Notes: generated by a model from the sequence alone, not told the origin. DNA of 64,000 nucleotides from Chloroflexota bacterium (GCA_016190665.1 JACPQD010000104.1:124001-188000), one strand, 5' to 3'; positions 1-9,352 are shown, counted from the first letter of the stretch. Program-made: numbers and translations.

Positions 1-22
1 CGAGCCTGGTTTGGCTGTCCAT
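1..22 (-). CDS. Start of an unidentified gene running off the left edge
   Basis: An ATG on the minus strand at 22 is preceded by a GGGAGGA ribosome site with about 7 nt spacing. The visible codons read MDSQTRL and run off the window. Only seven residues are present, so no function can be given. It would be the last gene of the minus-strand group that includes the TIGR04076-like gene. Confidence 0.4.
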
Positions 23-55
23 AATGGTATCCTCCCATGGGCCTGCCAGCGCCTG

Positions 56-322
56 CTAACGTCGCATCCTTCTCAGCTCAAAGGTAACGGGGTTCTTGCC
101 ATCGGGGCAGGTCGATGTGCCCGTCTCAGGATCGTCCGACCAGGGAAATGAGCCTCCGAATCGGAGCACTCTTGCCGTGGGGAATATGGCCTGGAAAGCG
201 CTGCAGCACAACCCGGCGGGCGTGTGAAGGCCCATGATGAACTCGTCGCCAACTTTATGTCCCGCAGCGCAGTGGCCCTCCTGACAGATTACCTTGGCCA
301 GAACTTCATAGCTCGCTGCCAT
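56..322 (-). CDS. TIGR04076-family small protein
   Basis: This 88-residue protein has the features I associate with the uncharacterised TIGR04076 family: an early C-x4-C-AAGHKVGDEF stretch, a central GLCCSAFQAIFP segment, then VLRFGGSFPW and a C-terminal CPDGKNPVTFELRR. The family is small and soluble and its function is unknown; the conserved Cys and His could bind metal, which is inference. I chose the ATG at 322 because AGGAGG lies 6 nt upstream. A GTG at 337 in the same frame would overlap the stop of the upstream dUTPase-like gene. The gene directly follows that gene and is probably co-transcribed with it. Confidence 0.75.
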   Translation of the reverse strand: MAASYEVLAKVICQEGHCAAGHKVGDEFIMGLHTPAGLCCSAFQAIFPTARVLRFGGSFPWSDDPETGTSTCPDGKNPVTFELRRMRR

Positions 323-333
323 TTCTTGCCTCC

Positions 334-861
334 TCACACGTTCTCCCTCTGATAGGCGCCATTGTAGCCCTCTGCCACCGGCTTTGACAAGTAGTGGAAA
401 ACCATCTGAAGGACCCGCGCATTCCTGGCCACATCAAATCCGCACCTGTTATAAACGACTACCAGTGATTGGGAGCGACCCTCATAGCCCGCGTCCCATA
501 CCGCATTGTGAATGCTGACTCCACAACGCAGGAGGCTGGAACGCGGGTAGGCGAAGGCGGCAATGTGCTTTGGCAGGTGCACCACCTCATTGTAGGTCAA
601 TAGATAGGGGCCAGGTGGTAGATGCACCCATTCGTCCTGTTCAAAGGGTAGCTCAGCGCACTGGGAAACGGTTCTGACGGGACCAGCGCCCACGCGCCCC
701 GCGGTGGTGAATCCCATTACCGAACGCAGGGTCAAATCGATGCCATTGACCTGGACTTGACTCTCCGGGTCGATAAGGCCCTCGACGAGAGGCGGGGTGG
801 CCGCCAGGCAGCGCAGTATAGCCTCGCGGCCAAGAACACCGTGTTCAGGCAGATCTTCCAT
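334..861 (-). CDS. dUTPase / dCTP deaminase-like nucleotidohydrolase
   Basis: This 175-residue protein belongs to the DCD-DUT superfamily, which hydrolyses dUTP or deaminates dCTP in the cytoplasm and keeps uracil out of DNA. The family motifs are visible: PRSSLLR (phosphate-binding motif), then the hairpin AVWDAGYEGR containing the catalytic Asp/Glu region, then QMVFHYL and a C-terminal YNGAYQ. Length fits the archaeal-type dUTPase branch. The sequence alone does not separate the two activities, although AVWDAGY with no deaminase-type Glu-Arg pair favours dUTPase. An AAGGTGG site precedes the ATG. It sits between a membrane protease gene and the TIGR04076-like gene, all on the minus strand with short gaps. 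Confidence 0.8.
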   Translation of the reverse strand: MEDLPEHGVLGREAILRCLAATPPLVEGLIDPESQVQVNGIDLTLRSVMGFTTAGRVGAGPVRTVSQCAELPFEQDEWVHLPPGPYLLTYNEVVHLPKHIAAFAYPRSSLLRCGVSIHNAVWDAGYEGRSQSLVVVYNRCGFDVARNARVLQMVFHYLSKPVAEGYNGAYQRENV

Positions 862-867
862 GGCCTG

Positions 868-2139
868 CTATTCCCACCTTTTTCGCCGACATACGACAAA
901 GGCTGCTGTTGCGAGCCATAGAATGGCGAGCGGAAAGAGAAAGAAAAGCCCCAACAGGGAGGCGGCCAGGGCGCCGAAGGCCTGAAATCCGCCAAAGGTA
1001 GACTTCTGGGCCAGTGCTTGTTCTGGCGTCACCTCAGTTTCAATTGCGGCCCTCCCCAGATGGGGCGGCAACCCCATGCTGTCCCGCCAGTCGAGCTCCA
1101 GACCATCGGTGTTCCACCCGTACACCTCTCGCAGTGCATCATCGAAGGACTTCTTATCCTTCAGCATCGCCATCAAATAGCGCAGCTTATCCCCACCGCC
1201 GGTTTCGATGATGAATCTGGCCACGCTGTAGGCTTGCCCGTAGAAAAGCCAGACCTTTCCTGGCTCGCGGGGGTCTGGGACCTCCGTCATCGACTGCAGG
1301 CTATAGAGGACATCCTGCTGCACCGCCCGCTCCAGCGCCTGGGCGTGTTCCGGGGCCAGGTCGCCCTCCGCCAGGAGGGCCAGCCCTTCGTCCAACCAGC
1401 TCGGGATGTAGCCAATGCCCTGCCGCACCGCGATATGGCTCAGTTCATGCGCCAGGGTTCTGGCTGTGTCCGGCCGACCGCCCAGAAGAAGGACCGTTTT
1501 TGGCGAGACCTGCAAGCCAAAGGTGGGCAGCTTGGGGTCCGAGTCGCGGCTTTTCCAGGGAAGGGCGTCCCTCATCTCGAGGACGGACGGGTATACCAAT
1601 ACTTCGACGGTCAGCTCCTTGTCTACGCCGGCTATGAGCGCCGCGCGGCGGAGGTCGGCGACCGCCTTGTCCAGTAGTTGATGCGCGTAGGTTTCGCCGC
1701 CGCGATACCAGGAGATTCTCACGCCGTCCCTCTCGACATGTCGCCAGGTGAACCTCGTGTCTTTGTAAACCACCGTCGTCAGGGGCGTCTCCAGCCTGTT
1801 GCCAGCGGTGTCCTCCAACGACCACGTGTAGGCGATCTCGACGTTAGGGTGGAGATAGGACCCTTCGGCCCTGCTCCCCAGGACGTGCTCGACGCTCACC
1901 TTGCGGCCGGGCGCAAAGGGTGGGGCGGCGGTGCGAAAGGATCCCTCCGCTCCGACCCTGTAGGAGAGCGTGGCTTTCTTCAACGCGTTAGACGTTTCAA
2001 CTTCCAGGCGGAAGATGATGCCATTGGGGAACCGGTTCTCGGCCTCGGAAGACAGTACCTCCAGCTTCCCCTGAGCGGAAACGCCAGGAGCGACAGCCAA
2101 TATGGCGAGAAGCGCTAGAATCAGGGGCATGTGGCGCAT
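868..2139 (-). CDS. Membrane-anchored gluzincin metallopeptidase (peptidase MA-like)
   Basis: The 423-residue product has an N-terminal signal sequence (about residues 1-22, ending VSAQG), a beta-rich region to about residue 125, and a zinc peptidase domain. The motif HELSH places His231, Glu232 and His235; the downstream WLDEGLA supplies Glu251 as the probable third ligand, the gluzincin arrangement of the peptidase MA family. A C-terminal hydrophobic helix (about 388-418) followed by CRRKRWE anchors it, so the catalytic domain should face outside. The substrate is unknown. The upstream Cys-rich gene ends 7 nt before the start. No strong ribosome site is visible, suggesting translational coupling. 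An in-frame ATG at 2130 is an alternative start. Confidence 0.8.
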   Translation of the reverse strand: MRHMPLILALLAILAVAPGVSAQGKLEVLSSEAENRFPNGIIFRLEVETSNALKKATLSYRVGAEGSFRTAAPPFAPGRKVSVEHVLGSRAEGSYLHPNVEIAYTWSLEDTAGNRLETPLTTVVYKDTRFTWRHVERDGVRISWYRGGETYAHQLLDKAVADLRRAALIAGVDKELTVEVLVYPSVLEMRDALPWKSRDSDPKLPTFGLQVSPKTVLLLGGRPDTARTLAHELSHIAVRQGIGYIPSWLDEGLALLAEGDLAPEHAQALERAVQQDVLYSLQSMTEVPDPREPGKVWLFYGQAYSVARFIIETGGGDKLRYLMAMLKDKKSFDDALREVYGWNTDGLELDWRDSMGLPPHLGRAAIETEVTPEQALAQKSTFGGFQAFGALAASLLGLFFLFPLAILWLATAAFVVCRRKRWE

Positions 2140-2145
2140 GGGCCA

Positions 2146-2487
2146 TTAAGGATTCTTGGTTTCTGGGGAGTCCCGCTCGTCATCCATCCCCCAGGTCTGC
2201 ATCAACTTCTTGATGTGGTCCGCCAATCTGGGGCTGGCCCGCAGCCGTTCGATGAATATGGGGCATCCCTCGAGGAGCATATTCTGCGCCGCAGCCGCCA
2301 TCTCCCCCAGAAGCCGCACGATTGAATCATCGCCCATGGGCGAGGCGCCGAAGGCGCCGGGCATGCGAGACAGGAACTGGCGGCGGATATCCTCCGGGTT
2401 CATACGCATCGGGGTGACACAACATTTGTACCAGGGGCACTCTTTACACTGCACCAGCGCCGCCGCTTCGTCCAGTATGTCTGCCAT
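2146..2487 (-). CDS. Cysteine-motif protein of unknown function
   Basis: I do not recognise this 113-residue protein. Near its N-terminus it carries VQCKECPWYKCC (Cys14, 17, 22 and 23 approximately), a compact cluster that could bind a metal or an Fe-S centre. The rest is mostly helical, with a single further Cys in EGCPIF. There is no signal peptide or membrane segment. GAGAGGA precedes the ATG by about 8 nt. It lies 6 nt upstream of the metallopeptidase gene and is likely co-transcribed with it. The coding call rests on the ribosome site, tight spacing and plausible composition. Confidence 0.65.
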   Translation of the reverse strand: MADILDEAAALVQCKECPWYKCCVTPMRMNPEDIRRQFLSRMPGAFGASPMGDDSIVRLLGEMAAAAQNMLLEGCPIFIERLRASPRLADHIKKLMQTWGMDDERDSPETKNP

Positions 2488-2606
2488 ATCTGTGTCCTCT
2501 CCGTAGCCCCGACAGGCGGGCTCCGATACTCAGTCTGTGAAATGGTTTCGCCGCGCCCGTGGTTCAGTCCAAAATACGTTCCGTTCAAATCAGGCGCTAC
2601 AGGTCG

Positions 2607-3713
2607 CTAGACCGCAGCGGCTATTAGCTCACCCATCTCCTTGGTGCCGACCTTAGCCTTGCCGGGCTCCATCAGGTCATAGGTGCGATGCGTCTTGAGC
2701 ACCTTATCCACCGCCCGCTCGACGGCCTTTGCCTCTTTGTCCAGCCCCAAAGAGTGACGGAGCAGCAGCGCAAGGGCCAGGACGGTGCCCATCGGGTTAC
2801 ACTCGTTTTTCCCGGCGTGGATGGGGGCGCTGCCGTGAATCGGCTCGTAGAACGCGAAGCCCCACTGAAGCGAGCCTGCCCTGGATACGCCCTTTACGTG
2901 CTCCGGCCGAAGGTTGGAAGAGGGAGCCATGCCTACGGAGCCCATGAGCATCGCCGCTTGATTGTTCAACATGCCGGTCGAAGAAACATTGTCGCCGATG
3001 ATGACGTCGAAGCTCGCTGGGTTGCGGACGAGCTGCATGGCGCAGTTGTCCGGAGCCATCGCCTCCAATGTCACATCGGGGAAGTCCGACGCCATGTTCC
3101 TGGCAATGGTCCGCCACAGCCGTGAGGTGTCGAAGATGCTGTACTGGCAGACCAGCGTGAGCTTCCCTTTTCGACTCCTGGCCAGCGGAAAGGCAAAGCC
3201 CAAGGCGCGCCTGACCTCGTTCTCAGAGTAAACGAGCGTATCCTCCGCTTGTTGTCCCCGGGAGTTCTGCCACGTCTTTCTCCTGCCGCGGAGAAAGGTT
3301 CCCGCGAAGTCGCGGAGTATCACCAGATCAACGCCCTTCAGGACCTCCGGCTTGAAGGGGGTGCGGTGGGCCAGGGCCGGAATGTACCTCGCCGGGCGCA
3401 AGTTGGCGAATAGCTTGAGCTCGCGGCGCAACTGGTGAAGACCGCTATTGGGGATCACTTTGGCGCCGGGGAAATCATATTTGGGATCGCCGGCCGCTCC
3501 GAAGAGAATGGCGTCGGACTTGCGACACATTTCAAGGGTTTCCGGGGGAAGAGGGGGCAGGCCCTGGTCCATAGCGGCTCCAGCGATGAGGCCATGCTTC
3601 AGGTTGAACTCGTGGTCATAACGTCGTCCCACCTCCCGGAGCACCGTAACCGCCGCGGGCACTATCTCCCTGCCGATGCCATCCCCGGGGAGAATCGCGA
3701 TGTTGAACTTCAT
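2607..3713 (-). CDS. Isocitrate/isopropylmalate dehydrogenase-family protein with altered active site
   Basis: The 368-residue protein is clearly LeuB-like: GDGIG near the N-terminus, ELKLFANLRPAR (residues 98-109, substrate arginines), VILR at 131-134 and GSAPIHAGK at 294-302 (usual GSAPDIAGK). Several catalytic positions differ from the family as I know it. The usual VDKANVL is VCQYSIF, so the catalytic Lys becomes Gln190. The usual GDILSDEAS is TGMLNNQAA, so two metal-binding Asp become Gly247 and Asn251. The Asp in APDNCAMQL (222) is kept. It may therefore have another activity or none, and I avoid the symbol leuB. No leuC or leuD is nearby. AAAGGAAG precedes the ATG. Confidence 0.75.
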   Translation of the reverse strand: MKFNIAILPGDGIGREIVPAAVTVLREVGRRYDHEFNLKHGLIAGAAMDQGLPPLPPETLEMCRKSDAILFGAAGDPKYDFPGAKVIPNSGLHQLRRELKLFANLRPARYIPALAHRTPFKPEVLKGVDLVILRDFAGTFLRGRRKTWQNSRGQQAEDTLVYSENEVRRALGFAFPLARSRKGKLTLVCQYSIFDTSRLWRTIARNMASDFPDVTLEAMAPDNCAMQLVRNPASFDVIIGDNVSSTGMLNNQAAMLMGSVGMAPSSNLRPEHVKGVSRAGSLQWGFAFYEPIHGSAPIHAGKNECNPMGTVLALALLLRHSLGLDKEAKAVERAVDKVLKTHRTYDLMEPGKAKVGTKEMGELIAAAV

Positions 3714-3815
3714 GTCGAACTTCCTTTCCCTTACGATGATAGCGGCATGGTAGCAGAGTTCAGAGTTGCCGTCAAGCCGTTCGTCCTGTAAAAAAGGGAT
3801 TCGGCATCTCTCGCG

Positions 3816-6206
3816 TCATGGGCCGCTCCCGTAAGTGGACTTATACAGCTCGTAGTTCTGATATACTGTCTTGACGAAAAGGTGGGTCTCCGACAAGCCG
3901 ATTTCCTCCACGAAGAGGTCGTCGTCGCCCCGAGGGTTGTTTCTGTTCCACCGCTGGACGTTGCCAGCGCCCCCGTTGTAGGCGGCGATGGCCAGAAAGA
4001 GGTTGCCGCCGAAGTGACGGAGCTGGTTAGCCAGGTACCACGCCCCGAACTCCATGCTCACGGTCGGTCGGTAGAGGTCTTCCAGCACGAAATGATCCCT
4101 GCCTAGAGCTTTGGCGATCTCTCTAGCCGTGGAAGGGATGACCTGCGTCAGCCCCATGGCATCGGCCCCGGATTTCGCCCGAGGCTCGAAGGAGCTTTCC
4201 TGACGCACTAGCGCCAGGAGCAAAAGAGGGTCCAAAGACCCCTTCGCGCTCTCAGCAGCGACTAAATCAGCGAAGCTCTGGGGATACAGGAATTCCCGGA
4301 GGGCTTTGGGCGCTCGCTGGAGCGACGGGTCGGGGGAAAGGCGCAGGAGCCGAAAAGCGGCCGCCATGGACAGAGAGTAGAGGCCCTTTTCTCGGAAGTG
4401 CACTGCCAGAGGATATAGGGCGGCCGGTCGGTTGCCGACCCGACGCAGGAGTCTGTAGAACTCGCCAAGGGCCTCTCCCCGCAGCCCCGCGGCCAGCAAC
4501 TCCCTGGCGCGGCGAAAGCCTGGATCCTGTTCCACTTCGGGACCAAGATTGGCAGACGCCTGGGTCCAGGAAGCAAGCCATGGCTCGATCTCTCCACGCC
4601 CTCTTTCGACCTTGGGCGGAGCTGCCCGCGGCGCCAGCAGAGCTCCGGCCCGAAGAGCGTAGTAGTCATCCAGCCCGTAAGCCGCCGCGCGTTCGAGCTG
4701 CTGCCGCGCTTCTTCCGTCCTTCCGAGCAGCGCCAGAGCTTTGCTGGCCCAAAGGTAGGACCTGGCCCTATGCTTCGATCCAGGACGGCCATCCAGGTGC
4801 TCCTCCCAGGCTGCCAGGGCAGGGCCATATTGTGCGGCCTTGTAGTAGACAAGCCCCTGGCGGAAAAGGGCTTCTTCGGAGCGTTCGCTGGAGGGAAAGC
4901 GCTCCCATAGCTGTCGGTAGGTCTGCGCCGCCTCATTGTGGCGGGGGATTCCCTCCAGCAGCTTGCCCATCTCCCACAGCGCATCACTCGCCAGGGGATG
5001 CTGAGAGCCCGCGACCTCACTCAGCTTCTCCACGGCCTTACCCTGTTGCCCGAGGGCCTGGTGTGCGAGCCCGATGTAATAGCGAGACGGTACGGCTTTG
5101 TCTCCGGCAGGGTTGCTTTCCAGATATCGGTCGAATAGTTTAATAGCCTCGGCATATTGGCCTTGGTTGTAGCGGATCAGCCCCTGCCGGTAGAGGTCCA
5201 CCGAGACGCCGGTATCTTGAAGCCGCTTCAAAGCGCCCGGAGCGAAATTGCTCCAGGGATAGTTATTCGCCAGCGACGTGAAGGCCTTGGTGGCGCCAGC
5301 CACATCGCCGAGCTTCTCGCTCGCCTCGCCGATTCGGAAAAGGAGCCGGGCCCGCTGCCCGTCCTGTCTTGTCACCAACGCTTTCTGGTACCAGGCCAGC
5401 GATTCTCGGGACATGTCCAGTTCCCGATATATGTCACCGGTCTTCTCCAAGACCTCCTGCTTTGTGGAGGAAGGCAGCTCGCCGTCCAGCGCCCGGGCAT
5501 ATTCGTTAGCCGCCTCAGCGAGCTCCCCAGCCTCGGCGTAGGTCTGGGCCATCTGCAATCGGGCGTAGTCTTCAGCGGGGGCCTGCGAAGATATATAACG
5601 CTGGTAACCTTCGATGGCGCCCTTCAAATTCCCTGCCTTTCCACGGGCCGTCGCCAACTGAAGGACGGCGGGGCCAGCGAGGTCGTCCTGGGGATAACCT
5701 CGAAGGAAGTCTTCGAAGGTCTGGACAGCTCGCTGGTAGTCCCTGCTCAGGCGGTGGGTCTCCCCCAGGCGGAATAGGGCTTCCTTAGCTTCTACCGAGC
5801 GAGGACGGGCAACTATGATGCCGCCGTACCCCTCGATTGCCCTGTCGTAGTCTCCGTTTTGCTGAAGTAAGAAGGCTCTCTTGAGGGCTTCCGCTGGAGC
5901 GCCGGAGGCGGGGGGTTGAACGCCGCTTCTGGTACCCATTCCATTGGAGAAAGTGGTCTGCGGCTTGGAGGCGAACGGCGAACGAGGGGTGGCAGGAGTG
6001 GAAGCCGCCGCTGGGGAATCCGGCGTCGATGGCCGAGCCTGCGCGGGGGCTGGAATGGACGCTGCCGGAAGGGCCGTAGCGAAGACAGGCAAACCAGGGC
6101 CGGGATCGTCCGTCTCTGTGGAGCACCCAGCGACCAGGTTGAAAGTCACTATGCAACAGGCCATTATCGTGGGGCCGGCGCGGCCCCTCCACGATCTTGA
6201 AGCCAT
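3816..6206 (-). CDS. TPR-containing SLT lytic transglycosylase lipoprotein
   Basis: The 796-residue product starts with a lipoprotein signal (lipobox LVAGC near residue 28) and a P/A-rich linker. A long series of TPR-like helices (about residues 110-640) follows, with repeated motifs such as GDYDRAIEGY, GNLKGAIEGY and GQYAEAIKLF. The C-terminal domain is a soluble lytic transglycosylase: QESSF contains the catalytic Glu670, followed by GLTQVIPSTA and AIAAYNGG. This enzyme family cleaves peptidoglycan between MurNAc and GlcNAc with 1,6-anhydro product formation. It resembles the layout of Slt70 but with more TPRs. A later in-frame ATG at 6164 is a possible start; the upstream one keeps a basic n-region before the hydrophobic stretch. 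Confidence 0.88.
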   Translation of the reverse strand: MASRSWRGRAGPTIMACCIVTFNLVAGCSTETDDPGPGLPVFATALPAASIPAPAQARPSTPDSPAAASTPATPRSPFASKPQTTFSNGMGTRSGVQPPASGAPAEALKRAFLLQQNGDYDRAIEGYGGIIVARPRSVEAKEALFRLGETHRLSRDYQRAVQTFEDFLRGYPQDDLAGPAVLQLATARGKAGNLKGAIEGYQRYISSQAPAEDYARLQMAQTYAEAGELAEAANEYARALDGELPSSTKQEVLEKTGDIYRELDMSRESLAWYQKALVTRQDGQRARLLFRIGEASEKLGDVAGATKAFTSLANNYPWSNFAPGALKRLQDTGVSVDLYRQGLIRYNQGQYAEAIKLFDRYLESNPAGDKAVPSRYYIGLAHQALGQQGKAVEKLSEVAGSQHPLASDALWEMGKLLEGIPRHNEAAQTYRQLWERFPSSERSEEALFRQGLVYYKAAQYGPALAAWEEHLDGRPGSKHRARSYLWASKALALLGRTEEARQQLERAAAYGLDDYYALRAGALLAPRAAPPKVERGRGEIEPWLASWTQASANLGPEVEQDPGFRRARELLAAGLRGEALGEFYRLLRRVGNRPAALYPLAVHFREKGLYSLSMAAAFRLLRLSPDPSLQRAPKALREFLYPQSFADLVAAESAKGSLDPLLLLALVRQESSFEPRAKSGADAMGLTQVIPSTAREIAKALGRDHFVLEDLYRPTVSMEFGAWYLANQLRHFGGNLFLAIAAYNGGAGNVQRWNRNNPRGDDDLFVEEIGLSETHLFVKTVYQNYELYKSTYGSGP

Positions 6207-6508
6207 AGCCGAGTCACCGCCCGTTCTGATCCACTGCGTCAGTGTCGTTGCCCAAAGGAATCATCGTGAATTAGTGGCGTGGAACGCTAATAAGTTCGGA
6301 CAAGGGTTTCAGCCGTAGGGTGGGTGGAGCCCTGACGAAATCGTCGGACAACCCACTAACATGTGCCGCGTTCTTTCTGATGGGTCACGCTTGGCTCCAC
6401 CCACCGTACGCATAGATCAATGTTACGTTGTGCTAGCGTCATTCTCGAAGTTCTAGAGCTTCCTCAGTTTGCGAACAATATTGGCTGGCCGTGTCGGGCT
6501 TCTCACCA
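6207..6508. repeat. Intergenic inverted-repeat element
   Basis: This gene-free stretch contains an inverted repeat with 17-nt arms at 6315-6331 and 6393-6409 that match at 16 of 17 positions. The arms read GTAGGGTGGGTGGAGCC and its near complement. The 61-nt interior includes a TGGGTCACGCTTGG segment. A similar element occurs near 50.92-51.03 kb. It lies between the lytic transglycosylase and the first binding-protein gene, at the border of the array. No transposase is present. The remainder shows nothing I can name. Confidence 0.6.
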
Positions 6509-8197
6509 CTATTTCGCCAGCCACACGTCCTGTAGCTTCACGTTGTTTGAGATTCCGATACCGGGTTTGAAGTTTCTGACCTCCTTCCAGTGTCCGAGAT
6601 CATATGTGGCCCAATATAGAATGGAGGCCGGCACGAGATCATGCATCCGGCGTTGCATTTCGAACACTGTTTGTCTCCGCCTTACCGGATCAAGTGTACG
6701 TGCCTGCTCATCAAACCACTTGTCTATCCTTTCGTCAGTTATGTCTGAGAAATTGCGCGGCACGCCGCTAATAAACTGCTGACCAAAAACCTGGTCCGGG
6801 TCATCGAAACTGGCCGAACCGCTGAACACGGCGATGTCGTAGTTGCGCTTATACAACAGGTCGAAGGTAGTGGCTGAGTCCCTCACGCTTACCGTCAAGT
6901 CTATGCCGATCTGGGCCAACTGGTCTTTGACGCTTAGCGAGGCTCGTTCCAGTTGCTGAAGATTCCTCGTTAAGACTGTCATTTTTATGCCCCCCGCGTA
7001 CCCGGCCTCGCTGATCAGCCTCTTGGCTTCGGCAATGTCGGCATCCTTGGGCTGTCGGTAGCCGGGCAGCCGCAGCAACTCTTCCTGTGGGAGGCCCCAT
7101 TCCCCCGGAGGCATGAAGCCTCCCACGTCCGCGCCACCTTCCATCGCCACCTTGATTACTTTTGGCCGATCGAGGGTCAGATCCACGGCACGTCTAACTC
7201 GAATGTCGTTCCAAGGGGACTTGCTGGTGGGCATCCATACGGCATGGAAGATCAGTCCAGGATATCTATCCACGACCACATTGTCGCGTAATTCCTTCCG
7301 CACGATCTCAGCCTGCGCGGCAGTTAAGCCGGGCGTGCCAAAGCTCGTCATATGGACCCGGTGCGTCCTGAGTGCAGCTAACCTGGTGGCGGAATCGGTG
7401 ATGATGTACCAGGTGATGCCATCGAGGTAGGGACGGTCCTTGAGGAAGTAGTTCGGGTTCTTAACCAGGCTCCAACTTATTCCAGCCTCGTGCGATTTGA
7501 ACCGGTAGGCTCCTGTACCCAGCACATCCTTCTTCATACTGCCTTTAGCCTCAAAGACGCGTCTGGGCACGACCATCATTCTGCCATCGCCCAGGTTATG
7601 CAGGAAAGAGGCGCTGGGATACTTTAGCGTAACCCTCAGGGTATCCTTATCGGATGCCTCGATCTTGTCAACGGCCTTGAGCCACTCCTGCCGGGGGCTG
7701 ACGACCCCCCTCGGCGGCGTCCGCACTACCTCTAGCGAGAAGCGGGCATCCTCAGAGGTAAGCGGGTTGCCATCGTGCCATTTGACGTCCTTGTGGAGGT
7801 GGAAGATGTAAGCCTTCCCATCGGGGCTCATGTCCCACTTCTCAGCCAGATCACCTATGACCTTAGTTGGTTGCATCGGATCATGTTGGACGATGCCGCT
7901 GTAGGCGGGCACCACAAGGTTCGTCGACTGCAAGGTGCTTTCCTGGAGCGGGTCGTAGCTCGGAGGGTCCCCGTTGTGGCTTATGAGCAGGACGCCGCCA
8001 TACCGGGGTTGTTCCACACTCAGCTTCGCTGTTGGGGACGGCGCCGCGGGAGCCGCGGTCCTGGCGGCTGTCGGGTCGGTTTCTGAAGTTGTCGCCGGGG
8101 CCTTGGGAGATACAGCGGGTGTGGCGGCGGGAGCGCAACTCGTGACAAGCAACGCTAAGAATGTGAGCAAACAGGACAGCGTTTTCTTCGCTGGCAT
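6509..8197 (-). CDS. Family-5 solute-binding lipoprotein, SBP1
   Basis: The product (562 residues) is an extracytoplasmic receptor of the DppA/OppA/NikA type (SBP_bac_5), which delivers peptides, nickel or other small solutes to an ABC importer. Residues 1-20 form a signal peptide with lipobox LVTSC (Cys21). A linker rich in A/P/T runs to about residue 65, and the domain starts at QPRYGGVLLISH. WHDGNPLTSEDARFSLE is the family signature region, and the protein ends DVWLAK. AAGGAG 6 nt before the ATG at 8197 fixes the start. It is the last gene of the minus-strand array. Closest relatives in the window are SBP2 and SBP5. The ligand is unknown. Confidence 0.92.
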   Translation of the reverse strand: MPAKKTLSCLLTFLALLVTSCAPAATPAVSPKAPATTSETDPTAARTAAPAAPSPTAKLSVEQPRYGGVLLISHNGDPPSYDPLQESTLQSTNLVVPAYSGIVQHDPMQPTKVIGDLAEKWDMSPDGKAYIFHLHKDVKWHDGNPLTSEDARFSLEVVRTPPRGVVSPRQEWLKAVDKIEASDKDTLRVTLKYPSASFLHNLGDGRMMVVPRRVFEAKGSMKKDVLGTGAYRFKSHEAGISWSLVKNPNYFLKDRPYLDGITWYIITDSATRLAALRTHRVHMTSFGTPGLTAAQAEIVRKELRDNVVVDRYPGLIFHAVWMPTSKSPWNDIRVRRAVDLTLDRPKVIKVAMEGGADVGGFMPPGEWGLPQEELLRLPGYRQPKDADIAEAKRLISEAGYAGGIKMTVLTRNLQQLERASLSVKDQLAQIGIDLTVSVRDSATTFDLLYKRNYDIAVFSGSASFDDPDQVFGQQFISGVPRNFSDITDERIDKWFDEQARTLDPVRRRQTVFEMQRRMHDLVPASILYWATYDLGHWKEVRNFKPGIGISNNVKLQDVWLAK

Positions 8198-8389
8198 CTG
8201 AGACTCCTTCGTCAGCAACCGTGCGAATAGCCTGCTATGCTAATCAGAGATCCCGAGCACTGCAAACCACTGTCTGCCTACCGCCGGATGGTAAGCCAGA
8301 AACGAGGGTCGGCTCAGACTAGTGTAATATCTCCGTGATAACTATACAATCATTCCCAGGCTAATCATTGTAAACCTGATGTTGAAACA

Positions 8390-9352
8390 CTACACTAGTA
8401 CTTCGCCGTCCCTGACTATTGTCTTCCCGTCAATCTCCACCGTCGCACGCGCCATCAAGCCATCTATGTGGATCCTGCTCATGGTGGTGCCGCCAAGAAG
8501 GGTGTTCCTTCCGAGACCGATGTGCGCCGAGCCGAGGATCGCGCAATCGTATCTGTTTCCCGTCAGTCTGCTGGGTACGGTATGGCTGGTGCCGATAGCG
8601 AACTCCCCGATGTTGGAGGCGCCTTCGTCGGCGAACGCTATCTTCTTCAGTCTTTCTGCATCGGCCAAGCTGCCGGAGATGTCCACTACTTTTCCGTCAA
8701 CCACTTTCAGCACCAATGGTTCGGCGAGCGTATATCCCCAACCGTCCATCTCGCCATCGTAGACCAGAGTGCCGTTGGCAGAGCCCTCGACGGGAGGTAC
8801 AGGAGCTTCAGCATAGTCTGGCACGAGGATGCCGCGCAGGGGATGCATAGGGGTGCCGTGCCTGCCTTTAATGCTCATGGTGATTTCGGTCCCCTGAGCA
8901 GTAGTTAGTCTGATGCTGTCGGCCTGATTGTAAAGATCGACTATCCTTTCGGTACGCTCCTTCATTTCGACAAGGTCTGACAGCGAAACTGGCCGGCGAA
9001 GATAGTCCTCGGAAAGGCCGATCGCGGCGAAGAATCTCGTTCCCTTTCTCACGACCTCCTCGCCTGCCGTGCTGTGCCCGGAGACAGGGATTACCCGTTC
9101 GCCTACAGCAAAAATCGCGTCGGCGGACTTCATGGCCCCAGCCGTGACCTTCGATGGCTCTTGACCGACTACGTGGCTGGCCGCTACCACCATGTAGACC
9201 ACCGTCGCCCCCAACTCTCGTGCGGCGATGGCCACAGCCTGGCCGATGGACTGAGAGCGGGCATAGTCATCGGCCACAACCAGAATATGGTCATCCGGTT
9301 TTACTCGCATACAGGTGCTCGCGATTAGCCTGATGGCGTTAGTCTGCTCCAT
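8390..9352 (-). CDS. M29-like metalloenzyme (aminopeptidase / NicX-like)
   Basis: The 320-residue protein resembles peptidase family M29 (thermophilic aminopeptidases) and its relatives such as the dihydroxypyridine dioxygenase NicX. Likely metal ligands in the C-terminal half are Glu250 in IGEFAIG, His277 in SAHIGLG, and His295 and Asp297 in SRIHIDG. The N-terminal half is a Rossmann-like region (HILVVADDYARS). No signal peptide is seen, so it is cytoplasmic. It begins 40 nt after the SBP2 stop and is probably co-transcribed with it, which suggests it processes what that receptor binds. Peptidase and ring-cleavage activities cannot be told apart from sequence. AAAGGA precedes the ATG. Confidence 0.78.
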   Translation of the reverse strand: MEQTNAIRLIASTCMRVKPDDHILVVADDYARSQSIGQAVAIAARELGATVVYMVVAASHVVGQEPSKVTAGAMKSADAIFAVGERVIPVSGHSTAGEEVVRKGTRFFAAIGLSEDYLRRPVSLSDLVEMKERTERIVDLYNQADSIRLTTAQGTEITMSIKGRHGTPMHPLRGILVPDYAEAPVPPVEGSANGTLVYDGEMDGWGYTLAEPLVLKVVDGKVVDISGSLADAERLKKIAFADEGASNIGEFAIGTSHTVPSRLTGNRYDCAILGSAHIGLGRNTLLGGTTMSRIHIDGLMARATVEIDGKTIVRDGEVLV

